Shown: in pieces, positions 10,783-18,787 of the stretch
Layout of the letters: every line of letters begins with the position of its first letter
Numbering within the stretch: position 1 is the first letter of the stretch
From: Streptomyces plumbidurans
GTDB lineage: Bacteria; Actinomycetota; Actinomycetes; Streptomycetales; Streptomycetaceae
Length of the DNA stretch: 46,994 nucleotides
Direction: 5' to 3'
Assembly: GCF_019857225.1 (NCBI RefSeq)
Contig: NZ_JAFJSY010000085.1
Span: 1-46,994, forward strand
The notes under the pieces: model-generated
What the model was told of the DNA's origin: nothing
The model's input: only the letters and a program-made list of their open reading frames with translations
Database searches by the model: none
Position numbers and translations under genes: made by a program

Positions 10783-12578
10783 TGGACCCCACCGCTTCCG
10801 CTCTGCTGCTCACCGCGCCCGCCGCCGTGCCGTTCCTCATCGCCGGCGCGTACGCGGTCCCCGCCCTGCGCCCCCGCGCGACCGCCGCGACCCACGCCCC
10901 CGCACAACTCGCCGAGCCCCGCCGACGCGTGTCCGCCCAGGGTTCCGTCCTGGTGACGGAGGCACCCGAGTCCGCACTCGTGCCCGGACCCGCCCCCGTG
11001 CCCGGACCCGCCCTCGTGCCCGAGCCCGCCCCCGTGCCCGAGCCCGCCACCGTGCCGGGACCTCCCCCCGTGCCCGCACTCGCCACCGCGTCCGAGCCCG
11101 CCACCGCGTCCGAGCCCGCCACCGTGCCCGAGCCCGCCACCGTGCCCGAGCCCGGCACGGCGCCCGAGCGGCCTGGGCGTGGACGTGGACGCGGGTGGGA
11201 CTGGACCGGGCTCCTCTCACCCGCAGTGATCCTCACCTGCGCCGGCCTGCTGGCGAAGGACGTGGACGACGGCGGATCCCGGCGGGCGTATTCGGGTCTG
11301 CTGCGTGCGGACGCGCTGACCGTGTGGATGCTGCTGGTGGTCGGCGCGGTCGCCCTGGTCGCCTGCGGCTCCGCGCCGACGTATCTGAGCGGCGAGCGGG
11401 CCGCAGGGCGGGCGAGCGAGCGGTCCGTGTGGCGCTACCACGTTCTGGTCCAGGCGTTCCTGGCCGCGATGTGCCTGGCCGTCGTCACCGCCAACCTCGG
11501 CGTGCTGTGGGTCGCCGTCGAGGCCACCACGATCGTCACGGCCTTCCTCGTCGGCCACCGCCGCACGCGGACGTCGGTGGAGGCGGCCTGGAAGTACGTG
11601 GTGATCTGCTCGGCGGGCATCGCGCTGGCCTTCCTCGGCACCGTGCTGATCTACTACGCGGCCCGGCAGGCCGGCATCTCCGAGGCATGGGCGCTGGACT
11701 GGCCCACCCTCGCCGCCCGCGCCCACCGGCTCGACCCGGCGGCGACCCGGCTCGGCATCACCCTCGTCGTCCTCGGCTTCGGCGCCAAGGCCGGTCTCGT
11801 CCCGCTGCACGCCTGGCTGCCCGACGCCCACAGCGAGGCACCCGCGCCGGTGTCCGCCCTGATGTCCGGAGTCCTGCTCTCGGTCGCCTTCGCCGCGATC
11901 CTGCGCTACCGCGTCATCGCGGACGCCGCTCTCGGCGCCGGCTTCACCCGGGTCCTGCTGGCCGGGATCGCGCTGCTCACCCTCGCCCTCGCGGCCGCAC
12001 TGCTGCTCGCCCAGCGCGACCACAAGCGGATGCTGGCCTATTCGTCCATGGAGCACATGAGCCTGATCGCCCTGGCCACGGCGATCGGCAGCCCGCTCGC
12101 GCTGTCCGCCGCACTGCTGCACATCGCCGGCCACGGGCTCGCCAAGTCCGTCGCCTTCTGCGCCTCCGGCCGCATCCTCCAGCTCACCGGCACCACGCGG
12201 ATCGGACGCGTGCGTGGCCTGATCGCGAAGGCGCCGCCGCTGGCCGGGGCGTTCGGGCTCGCCGCGTTGGCGCTGATGGCGTTCCCGCCGTTCAGCCTCT
12301 TCGCCTCCGAACTCGGCATCGCCCGGGCCGGTTTCGCCGCCGGGCGGGGGCTCGCCTGGGTCACCGCGGCGGCCCTGCTGCTCGTACTGGTCGTCTTCGC
12401 CGCGCTCGCCGTCCGCGTCGCCCGGATGCTGCTCGGCACGGGAACACCGGTAACGGAAAGCCCGTCCGCCGTATGGCCGTTGATGCTGGGCCTGGCTGCC
12501 TGCGCCGCCCTGGGCGTGAGCCTCGGCCCGCTCACCGACCTGCTGCACACCGCGGCCGGGACGATCGGAGGCCACTGA
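10782..12578 (+). CDS. Antiporter-like membrane subunit (HyfF/HycQ family) with Pro-rich insert
   Basis: A second antiporter-type membrane subunit, 598 residues, matching Rv0086 (HycQ, about 488) except for an insertion of about 100 residues. The core contains KAGLVPLHAWLPDAHSEAPAPVSALMSG and DHKRMLAYSSMEHMSL, the conserved proton-channel segments. After the first helix, residues 64-129 form a Pro-Ala-Val-Glu repeat followed by a Gly-Arg run, not expected in this family. The ATG at 10782 overlaps the preceding stop by one base. The gene is part of the same coupled operon. Confidence 0.88.
   Translation: MDPTASALLLTAPAAVPFLIAGAYAVPALRPRATAATHAPAQLAEPRRRVSAQGSVLVTEAPESALVPGPAPVPGPALVPEPAPVPEPATVPGPPPVPALATASEPATASEPATVPEPATVPEPGTAPERPGRGRGRGWDWTGLLSPAVILTCAGLLAKDVDDGGSRRAYSGLLRADALTVWMLLVVGAVALVACGSAPTYLSGERAAGRASERSVWRYHVLVQAFLAAMCLAVVTANLGVLWVAVEATTIVTAFLVGHRRTRTSVEAAWKYVVICSAGIALAFLGTVLIYYAARQAGISEAWALDWPTLAARAHRLDPAATRLGITLVVLGFGAKAGLVPLHAWLPDAHSEAPAPVSALMSGVLLSVAFAAILRYRVIADAALGAGFTRVLLAGIALLTLALAAALLLAQRDHKRMLAYSSMEHMSLIALATAIGSPLALSAALLHIAGHGLAKSVAFCASGRILQLTGTTRIGRVRGLIAKAPPLAGAFGLAALALMAFPPFSLFASELGIARAGFAAGRGLAWVTAAALLLVLVVFAALAVRVARMLLGTGTPVTESPSAVWPLMLGLAACAALGVSLGPLTDLLHTAAGTIGGH
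10971..11168 (+). repeat. In-frame minisatellite encoding a Pro/Ala/Val/Glu-rich linker
   Basis: Variants of a 9- to 18-bp unit such as GTGCCCGAGCCCGCCACC are repeated about a dozen times in frame inside the HyfF-like gene. They encode VPEPAT, VPGPAP and SEPAT units. The tract probably expands and contracts by replication slippage. Confidence 0.85.
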
Positions 12579-12579
12579 C

Positions 12580-14067
12580 GTGATGCGCACCACGCACGAG
12601 ATCGACGCCACCGAACTGCCCCTGCGGGCCGAACGGTTGCTGGCGGACGGCCACCGGCTCGCGCTGATCGCCGCCCACCACGACGACGACGGCCTGCGCG
12701 TCGTGTACCTGTTCGTCTCCGGCCCGCCGGACACCCGTACGGAACTCCACGTCCGCCTCGACCCCGACCGGCCCGAGGTGCCTTCGCTCGCCCATCTCTC
12801 CTTCCCCGCGGGCCGGTTCGAGCGCGAGATGCGCGACCTGTTCGGCATCGTCCCCCTCGACCACCCCCTGCCGCGCCGCCTGGTCCGTCACTTCCACTGG
12901 CCGCGCGGCTGGTACCCGATGCGCCCCGACGCGGGACCGGCGCCGGCCTTCGGCGAGCAGGAGGGGCCGTACCCCTTCCTGGAGGTCGAGGGCGACGGCG
13001 TGTACGAGATCCCGGTCGGCCCGGTGCACGCCGGCCTGATCGAGCCCGGTCACTTCCGCTTCTCCGTCGTCGGCGAGACCATCCTCAAGCTCAAGGCCCG
13101 CCTCTGGTTCGTCCACAAGGGCGTGGAGAAGCTGTTCCAGGGGCGCTCGGTGGCAGCGGGACTCCCGCTGGCCGAACGCATCAGCGGCGACACCGCCGTC
13201 GGCCACGCCCTCGCGTACTGCCTGGCCGTCGAGGAGGCCACCGGCACCGAGGTCCCCGTGGCGGCCCAGAACGCCCGCGCGATGCTCCTGGAACTGGAGC
13301 GGATCCACAACCACGTCGCCGACCTCGGCATGCTCTGCAACGACGCCGGCCACGGCGTCCTCAACGCCCAGGCGCAGCGGGTGCGCGAGCAACTCCTGCG
13401 CCTCAACAAGGAGATCACCGGCCACCGGCTGCTGCGTGGCGGCGTCGTCCCGGGCGGCGCGGCCCTGCACGCCCTGCCCGACCCCGGGCGCCTGAAGGCG
13501 ATCGGCGAGGACGTCCGCGAGATCGCCGACCTGGCCCTGGGCCACTCCACCGTCCGCGACCGCTTCACCGGCACCGCGATCCTGCACGCCGACGCCGCCC
13601 GCACGATGGGCTGCCTCGGCTACGTCGCCCGCGCCAGCGGCCTCGGCGCCGACGCCAGGACCGGCCACCCGTTCACGCCGTACGACGGCACAGGGCTCAC
13701 GGTGCCCGTCCACGACAGCGGCGACGTCCTGGCCCGCTTCCTGGTCCGCGCCGAGGAGATCGACGTCTCCCTGACCCTGATCGAGTACTTCACCGAGGGA
13801 CTGTCGGCCCCCATGACCGTGCTGTCACCCCCGCCGCCGTCCGCAGCGGCCCCCCGCACCGGCGTGGGCATCGTGGAGGGCTGGCGCGGCTCCATCACCA
13901 CCCGCGTCGAACTGACCCCCGACGGCACCCTGACCCGCGTCAAGCCGGTCGACCCGTCCTTCTTCAACTGGCCCGCCCTACCGGTCGCCCTGACGGACAC
14001 GATCGTCCCGGACTTCCCCCTGACCAACAAGAGCTTCAATCTCTCGTACGCGGGCAACGATCTCTGA
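12580..14067 (+). CDS. NuoC-NuoD fusion, hydrogenase large-subunit homologue without NiFe ligands
   Basis: A 495-residue fusion of an N-terminal NuoC-like domain (FEREMRDLFGI, residues 80-90) and a NuoD/HycE-like domain (FVHKGVEKLFQG, then AERISGDTAVGHALAYC). It corresponds to Rv0087 (HycE, about 492). In true [NiFe] hydrogenases two CxxC motifs bind the metal. Here the first site reads S202 and T205, and the C-terminal one reads S489 and G492 (FNLSYAGNDL). The protein therefore cannot hold a normal NiFe centre. This places it among energy-converting hydrogenase-related (Ehr) complexes. The GTG at 12580 is preferred over the ATG at 12583 because GGAGG lies at 12567-12571. Confidence 0.9.
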   Translation: MMRTTHEIDATELPLRAERLLADGHRLALIAAHHDDDGLRVVYLFVSGPPDTRTELHVRLDPDRPEVPSLAHLSFPAGRFEREMRDLFGIVPLDHPLPRRLVRHFHWPRGWYPMRPDAGPAPAFGEQEGPYPFLEVEGDGVYEIPVGPVHAGLIEPGHFRFSVVGETILKLKARLWFVHKGVEKLFQGRSVAAGLPLAERISGDTAVGHALAYCLAVEEATGTEVPVAAQNARAMLLELERIHNHVADLGMLCNDAGHGVLNAQAQRVREQLLRLNKEITGHRLLRGGVVPGGAALHALPDPGRLKAIGEDVREIADLALGHSTVRDRFTGTAILHADAARTMGCLGYVARASGLGADARTGHPFTPYDGTGLTVPVHDSGDVLARFLVRAEEIDVSLTLIEYFTEGLSAPMTVLSPPPPSAAAPRTGVGIVEGWRGSITTRVELTPDGTLTRVKPVDPSFFNWPALPVALTDTIVPDFPLTNKSFNLSYAGNDL

Positions 14068-14219
14068 CGGTTTCGAGTGGGGCCCATTGCAAGGGGGGTT
14101 CAGATTCTGCTCGCACTGGGCGCCAGTCGCTGAACGGCGCCCACCGGCCGATGCAAGACTCCCGATGGCGATAGTTTCCCCAGCGATACTGTCGTCGGCG
14201 CTACCATTCCCCCTTCACG

Positions 14220-14235
14220 CCCGTCTTGAGACGGG
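14220..14235 (+). terminator. Short hairpin after the hydrogenase-like operon
   Basis: CCCGTCT and AGACGGG form a 7-bp stem with a two-base loop, about 150 bases after the last operon gene and before the convergent DUF397 gene. It is weak, and nothing else was seen in the 14068-14299 gap. Confidence 0.35.
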
Positions 14236-14299
14236 GGCACCTGTGCCCACCATGACGGCTCTCACGGCTGTCTCTCACGCGCCAGTTCGCCTTTGGGTA

Positions 14300-14551
14300 T
14301 CAACGCTCGCTGATCGACCCGTTGGCAATCCCGCCAACCAGCGCGCGCATCGTCGCCGTCGAGAAGAGCAACGGCCCACGGCTGATGTCCTTGGAGTCGC
14401 GTACTGCGGCGCGGTCGCCCAGCGCAGCAACTTCCACGCAGTCGTTCGCACCCCCGCTGTATGAGCTTTTCCGCCACCGCGCGCGTGCGAGATCGACGTC
14501 GTGCGGAGCTGTCGTGACATAGCGCGGGACGGCCATGCGGGGCGTGCTCAC
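14300..14551 (-). CDS. DUF397 small protein
   Basis: An 83-residue protein with the DUF397 hallmark WRKSSYSGG followed by NDCVEVA and a D-S-K motif. DUF397 proteins in Streptomyces accompany Scr1-type HTH regulators and are thought to modulate them, as in whiJ/abaA-like loci. The GTG start at 14551 overlaps the stop of the upstream HTH gene by four bases on the same strand, so the two are coupled. The biochemical role is not known. Confidence 0.88.
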   Translation of the reverse strand: MSTPRMAVPRYVTTAPHDVDLARARWRKSSYSGGANDCVEVAALGDRAAVRDSKDISRGPLLFSTATMRALVGGIANGSISER

Positions 14552-15429
14552 TCTTCGAGCTCCTTGCTGATGTGTGCGATGCGGGTGCGGGTCTCCGACG
14601 TGTCGAGGGCGGTGTCCCTCAACTGCTCAAAGATTGCCGTGTAGTTGTCGACGTCCTCCGGGGATTCGAGATACACGGAGTTCTTGGGGTTCTCCAGCCA
14701 CACCAGGTTCGGCGTGGGGGCGGGGAAGGTCAGGATGACGAACGGGCCGTACAGGCCGGGATGCGCTCCGAGGGAGAACGGCAGCAGCTGGACGGTGACG
14801 TTCGACTGCTCGCTCGCGTCCACCAGTTTCCGCAGCTGATCGTGCATGACTTCTGTGGAGCCGACCGTCCTGCGCAGCACGGCTTCGTCGAGGATCGCCC
14901 AGAGTCTGGCGGGGGTTTCACTGCCCAAGCGGCTGTTCTGCCGCTCCATGCGGACCCTGACCAGAGACTCGACCTGTGGCGGTGACAGCTCCTTCCTCAT
15001 CTGGGAGATCACGGCACGGGCGTAGCTCTCGGTCTGGAGAAGTCCCGGCACGAGCATCGGCTGGTAGCTGGCGAGGTGCGTCGCGCCGGCCTCCAGTGCG
15101 AGGTACCCGTCGTAGCGGGTCGGGGTGAGCACTGTCGAGTACTTCCGCCACCAGGGCTTCTGCTGTTCCTTGTCCGCCCGTACGAGATCGAGCACGTCGG
15201 CGCGCCGGTCCTCGTCTTTGACGCCGTACAGGTCCAGCAGAGCCCGGACGAGGATTGGCGTCGTACCTCGTTCGCCGTTCTCGATCCGGCTCAGCGACCC
15301 CTGGTTCACCTCCAGTTGATCGGCGACCTCGGTGAGGGTGAGCCCGGTTGCGTCACGCAGCTCCTTCAGTCGGGCCGCGAGCTGCCGTCGGTACACCGAC
15401 TGCGGGACCAGGCTTTTCTTCAAGGCCAT
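14548..15429 (-). CDS. XRE-type HTH regulator with Scr1 (DUF5753-type) domain
   Basis: A 293-residue regulator. Residues 15-70 form a helix-turn-helix (LKELRDATGLTLTEVADQLEVNQGSLSRIENGERG in two pieces). The rest is the Scr1-like domain found in hundreds of Streptomyces paralogues, with the typical YQPMLVPGLLQTESYARAV and LWAILDEAVLRR segments. WhiJ-type members control development and secondary metabolism. It is coupled to the DUF397 gene and diverges from the TPR-like regulator gene at 15564. A link to the lanthipeptide cluster is possible but not shown by the sequence. Confidence 0.9.
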   Translation of the reverse strand: MALKKSLVPQSVYRRQLAARLKELRDATGLTLTEVADQLEVNQGSLSRIENGERGTTPILVRALLDLYGVKDEDRRADVLDLVRADKEQQKPWWRKYSTVLTPTRYDGYLALEAGATHLASYQPMLVPGLLQTESYARAVISQMRKELSPPQVESLVRVRMERQNSRLGSETPARLWAILDEAVLRRTVGSTEVMHDQLRKLVDASEQSNVTVQLLPFSLGAHPGLYGPFVILTFPAPTPNLVWLENPKNSVYLESPEDVDNYTAIFEQLRDTALDTSETRTRIAHISKELEE

Positions 15430-15563
15430 GCCGGAAGTCTCTCCGTACCGGCGACACCTCTACAACCCATACGAGTCAACTTCACCAGACATATTGTCCA
15501 GTTGCTTGTTGCGTCGGCATGCTGTCAGGCGTCACGGCGCGTGTTCGTAGGGGAGGGTGGGCC

Positions 15564-16904
15564 ATGCCTCGGACAACGCTGCTTCGGCAGCTGCTCCAGC
15601 AACGGCACCTGACGACGCACGAGGCTTTCGCGGCCCAGTACGAGCGGGCCGCCGCCCGGCTGGCAGAGCTCGACCAAGACCCCCGACTGGCGTCCCTCCA
15701 GGTTTCTCCACGTCAGTTCGACCGCTGGTACGGCGGGGAGCTGCTGACTCTGCCCCGCCCTGACGCCTGCCGGGTTCTGGAGCACATGCTGGGCAGATCC
15801 GTGTCCGAGCTGTTCTCCACGGCGCACGAGGGCGACTCCGCGCACGACCACAACGAGGAGGCGAGCACGGGCCGGCAGGGGACGAGTGCGCCTCCGCCAC
15901 GCGAGGACGACGAGAACCCACTGGACATCGTCACCCGGGCCCGGCAGCTCACGGCCGGCAACGCCGACGACGCGACGCTCGCCTTCCTCGACTCCTCGCT
16001 GGAGGACATCGCCGGCCGGTACGAACAGGACGGGCCGTACGTCCTGCGCCCCCAGGCCCGCCAGGTGCGGCAGCTCGCTCACACTCTCCTCGACGGCCGC
16101 CAGCCCCCACGCGCCCGCCGGGAGCTCTTCCGCCTCGCCGCTCGCGCCTCCGGCCTGCTCGGCTACATGGCGGTGAACATGGGCGACTTCGCGCTGTCGG
16201 AGGCGTACTGCACCGAAGCCCGGGATCTCAGCCGTGAGATCGGCGACCTGGACACCGACCTCTGGGCGTGCGGCACCCTCTCCTTCAGCCTGTACTACGC
16301 CGGCCGGTACGACGAGGCGGACGCCTGCGCCGCCGCGGCCGTCGAGCGCGCCCCACGCCACGCCCAGTCCATCCGCCTACTCGCCAACGGCCGCGCCCAA
16401 GCCCTCGGCAAGACCGGCGACCGGCGTGCCGTCGAGCAGGCCATCGGACAGGCGCTCCGCCTCTCCGACCTCCACGAGGTGACCGTCGGGCTGACCTCCT
16501 GCATCTCCTTCGAGCCGTACGGACGGGCAAGAACCCTGGCCAACGCCGTAACATCACACGTGGCGTTGCGGAACACGGCCCAGGTACTGCGCGACGCCGA
16601 GCACATCGACGATCTCGTGGAGCACTCGACCTCCTCCTGGAGCCGTTCGCTCGTACGTCTCGACGTCGCCACTGCGCTGTTGCAGCAGCGCACGCCCGAA
16701 ATCGACCACGCGATGGCGCTGGGCTGTGAGGCCCTGCGGCTGTGCGGTGACACACCGATCAGCTCCGTCTACCAACGCTCCCGAGACCTGCACGAGCAGG
16801 CCGGGCCGTGGCGTGATCACCGGGCGGTACGCGATTATGGCGACGAGTTCCGGACCTGGAGCTCGCAGCCAGCGGCCCTGGCCATGGCCTCATCCGCGTC
16901 GTAG
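15564..16904 (+). CDS. Regulator with N-terminal DNA-binding-like region and TPR-like repeats
   Basis: A 446-residue protein. Residues 1-100 resemble the N-terminus of Streptomyces HTH/TPR regulators (LRQLLQQRHLTTHEAFAAQYERAA, QVSPRQFDRWYGG). From about residue 130 on it is helical with repeat-like segments such as LGYMAVNMGDFALSEAYCTEA and YYAGRYDEADACAAAAVE. The ATG at 15564 with GGGAGG at 15551-15556 is chosen over the longer frame from 15348. Proteins of this kind often bind a small peptide or ligand and control neighbouring clusters, but no target can be named here. Confidence 0.75.
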   Translation: MPRTTLLRQLLQQRHLTTHEAFAAQYERAAARLAELDQDPRLASLQVSPRQFDRWYGGELLTLPRPDACRVLEHMLGRSVSELFSTAHEGDSAHDHNEEASTGRQGTSAPPPREDDENPLDIVTRARQLTAGNADDATLAFLDSSLEDIAGRYEQDGPYVLRPQARQVRQLAHTLLDGRQPPRARRELFRLAARASGLLGYMAVNMGDFALSEAYCTEARDLSREIGDLDTDLWACGTLSFSLYYAGRYDEADACAAAAVERAPRHAQSIRLLANGRAQALGKTGDRRAVEQAIGQALRLSDLHEVTVGLTSCISFEPYGRARTLANAVTSHVALRNTAQVLRDAEHIDDLVEHSTSSWSRSLVRLDVATALLQQRTPEIDHAMALGCEALRLCGDTPISSVYQRSRDLHEQAGPWRDHRAVRDYGDEFRTWSSQPAALAMASSAS

Positions 16905-16959
16905 GCGCCGAGGGTGTCGTCGTACTCCAGGGCAGTGTGAAGCCGAAGGAGTACGTCGG

Positions 16960-17664
16960 GTGCCCCTGCTCAGCGCCGATCCCGCCGCGTTCCCCGCCGA
17001 GCCCCCCGCCGACACGCACGATCCAGCGGTCACCGCGGCCCACGACTGGGCGGCGTTCAGGGCACTCGACGAGATGACCGACCACTGGGCACGCCCTGGC
17101 TGGTCGGACGGCAGCCGGGCGTACTACTGGATGCTGACCTTCCCGGATGATCAGCGGCTCGCTGCTCTCGCCGGGCACTGTCTGGAGGAGCTGGCGTCCC
17201 TCGGCCTCGACCCGGTGCCGACGGACGGCTTGCACATCACCCTCGCCCGAGTCGGTACGCCGGGAGCCGTCAGCCCTGGCCAACTGGACAGCCTGGCCCG
17301 GGAAGTCGAGGCGCTGCTGCCTTCCGCGTTCTCCGTACACGCCATGCCGCTGGCCGGGTCCCGAGGCGCTGTCCGCCTGTCTCTCGGCCCCTGGGAACCC
17401 CTGCTCCGGCTGCACCACGCGCTGGCCCGGGCGGGGAGCAGCGTCGGCCTGGCCCCGAAAAAGCCGACGTCCGCCTTCCGGCCGCACCTGAGCCTCGCGT
17501 ACAACAATCGACGGCGTCCCGCCGCGCCCGTCGTGGAGACGGTCTCAGGACTTCGCGCTCTACCGGCTGTCGAACTCTCCGTCTCCGCCATCCAGTTGGT
17601 GGAACTCCGCCGCGAGGGGCGAACGTACCGCTGGGATGTGCGGAGGAACGTCGCGCTCAGGTAG
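16960..17664 (+). CDS. 2'-5' RNA ligase / LigT-like family protein
   Basis: A 234-residue protein of the 2H phosphoesterase superfamily. The two catalytic H-x-T/S motifs are HITLARV and HLSLAYN, about 90 residues apart, as required for the bilobal fold. The GTG at 16960 has a GAAGGAG-like ribosome site at 16945-16951. Family members hydrolyse or ligate 2'-5' or cyclic phosphodiesters in RNA or nucleotides. The substrate here is unknown. Its 3' end overlaps the convergent ATPase gene by about 105 bases. Confidence 0.82.
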   Translation: MPLLSADPAAFPAEPPADTHDPAVTAAHDWAAFRALDEMTDHWARPGWSDGSRAYYWMLTFPDDQRLAALAGHCLEELASLGLDPVPTDGLHITLARVGTPGAVSPGQLDSLAREVEALLPSAFSVHAMPLAGSRGAVRLSLGPWEPLLRLHHALARAGSSVGLAPKKPTSAFRPHLSLAYNNRRRPAAPVVETVSGLRALPAVELSVSAIQLVELRREGRTYRWDVRRNVALR

Positions 17665-18105
17665 CCCGCCGGTGGACAAGGCGAGAATCACGACCAATTC
17701 CTTGCCGATCGCCGTCGGCCGGACGGACCACGCGGAGGCCAGCTCGCCGACGAGCAGCAGTCCGAGACCACTGCCCGTCAACTCATTGACCGGCTCCTCG
17801 GCAGAGCGTGCCCGCACCCTGGAGACATCCCGTCCCGTGTCATGGACGCGCAGTACCGCCACGTCCTGGTAGATCTCCACACACATGCGGTCCGGTCCGC
17901 CGACTGTGTGCCTGAGCGCGTTGCCCACAAGCTCCGAGGCGATAAGAACGGCGTCGTCGACCCGTTCCGGTGCGGCACGTCCATCGAGGAACTCTCGTAC
18001 GTGTCTGCGCGCGAGACCCGAAGGCTCGGTGCAATCCGCCAACTTCACCCAATGACGCCATATCGGCATCCGCCTGCAGAGGCGCTCTTCGTCCACCGCG
18101 TCCAT
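17560..18105 (-). CDS. RsbW/SpoIIAB-like ATP-binding protein
   Basis: A 181-residue GHKL-fold kinase-like protein typical of Streptomyces. The N box is DDAVLIASELVGNALRHTVGG, the G1 box is LRVHDTGRD and the G2 region is GSGLGLLLVGELA. Anti-sigma kinases of this kind bind sigma factors or regulators, and homologues accompany WhiJ/AbaA-type loci. The ATG at 18105 is chosen because the longer frame upstream is Arg-rich and lacks a family match. Its end overlaps the ligase gene on the other strand. The partner is not identifiable. Confidence 0.82.
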   Translation of the reverse strand: MDAVDEERLCRRMPIWRHWVKLADCTEPSGLARRHVREFLDGRAAPERVDDAVLIASELVGNALRHTVGGPDRMCVEIYQDVAVLRVHDTGRDVSRVRARSAEEPVNELTGSGLGLLLVGELASAWSVRPTAIGKELVVILALSTGGLPERDVPPHIPAVRSPLAAEFHQLDGGDGEFDSR

Positions 18106-18426
18106 CGCCGCTTCTCGTTTCCGCTTGGCACTGGATCGATCAGCCTCGTCACGCCGGAGCCGCGGCGGTACGCCGCAGCTCCGCCTCTCCGCGCGCTGCC
18201 GGACGGCGGACAAACGGCGTGCTGACGGCGTACCGCCGCCGACGGCCCCCGACGAGGCTCTTCGTCGAGGCGCCGGACCTTTGGCGTCTCGGCTCACGTG
18301 GCTGGAGGCAACGCGGAATGCGCGCCAGTGCTGGGCAGACCGCACCACACGAGGTGCCCCCGGGCACGCAGCGGACGGGACCCGGTCGACCGGAGAGGGG
18401 CCGCACCCAAGCTGCGAACGCAGAAA

Positions 18427-18458
18427 GCCGGCCTGCGGCAATCCATACGCAGGCCGGT
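18427..18458 (+). promoter_or_regulatory. Hairpin in the leader of the lanthipeptide precursor gene
   Basis: CCGGCCTGCG and CGCAGGCCGG (428-437 with 448-457 of this kilobase) form a 10-bp stem with a 10-base loop, 47 bases before the precursor ATG. It lies in the 400-base divergent gap 18106-18504, which otherwise shows no gene and presumably holds promoters for both directions. It could be a 5' UTR structure of the abundant precursor mRNA. Confidence 0.5.
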
Positions 18459-18504
18459 CGGAACGACGAACCGTTCGGAACCTTCCGACAGAACAGGAAA
18501 TGCG

Positions 18505-18708
18505 ATGACCGCAACCATGCTCAGCCCGATCATGACGGCCACCACCGGGGCGTCCGCTGCGACGGCCACCCCCGAGGCGCCCGCCGACCCGTTCGACGTC
18601 GACCTGACCATCGTCACGGAGATCGGCGCCGACCTGCTCCCCAAGGCGTGCGGGACCGGTGACGGGTGCGCGGCTTCCTGCGCATCGTCCTGCGCCAGCG
18701 CCGTCTGA
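18505..18708 (+). CDS. FxLD-family lanthipeptide precursor
   Basis: A 67-residue precursor peptide. The leader contains the FxLD-type box FDVDLTIV at residues 30-37, recognised by class I dehydratases. The core starts after about residue 41 and ends with four cysteines (C49, C55, C59, C63) mixed with T51, S58, S61, S62 and S65. That allows up to four lanthionine or methyllanthionine rings. D53-G54, between two ring residues, is an ideal site for the PIMT-like enzyme encoded downstream to form aspartimide or isoaspartate. An AGGA site precedes the ATG at 18505. In-frame ATGs at residues 5 and 10 are alternatives. Confidence 0.93.
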   Translation: MTATMLSPIMTATTGASAATATPEAPADPFDVDLTIVTEIGADLLPKACGTGDGCAASCASSCASAV

Positions 18709-18721
18709 CGACGGCTCATGC

Positions 18722-18755
18722 GCGGGGTCGGGGGCGCAGCCGCCCCCGACCCCGC
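18722..18755 (+). terminator. 15-bp hairpin between precursor and lanB, likely attenuator
   Basis: A perfect 15-bp GC stem (722-736 with 741-755 of this kilobase, arm GCGGGGTCGGGGGCG) with a four-base loop lies 14 bases after the precursor stop and 33 bases before lanB. Such partial terminators between a precursor gene and its enzymes give excess precursor transcript. There is no T-tract, so an mRNA-stabilising role is also possible. Confidence 0.75.
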
Positions 18756-18787
18756 TGGTTCACAGCACTGACGGCGGAGGCATGGGG

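Noticed and set aside
12580..14067. Reading the large subunit as an active NiFe hydrogenase
   Set aside because: Both CxxC metal-binding motifs are replaced (S/T and S/G), and no Hyp maturation genes or C-terminal processing site are present.
14087..14464. Plus-strand frame overlapping the DUF397 gene
   Set aside because: It runs antisense to a well-supported DUF397 protein and has no recognisable product.
18125..18508. Plus-strand frame opposite the ATPase leader and precursor upstream region
   Set aside because: It overlaps the precursor leader region and shows no ribosome site or domain. The region is better read as a divergent promoter gap.
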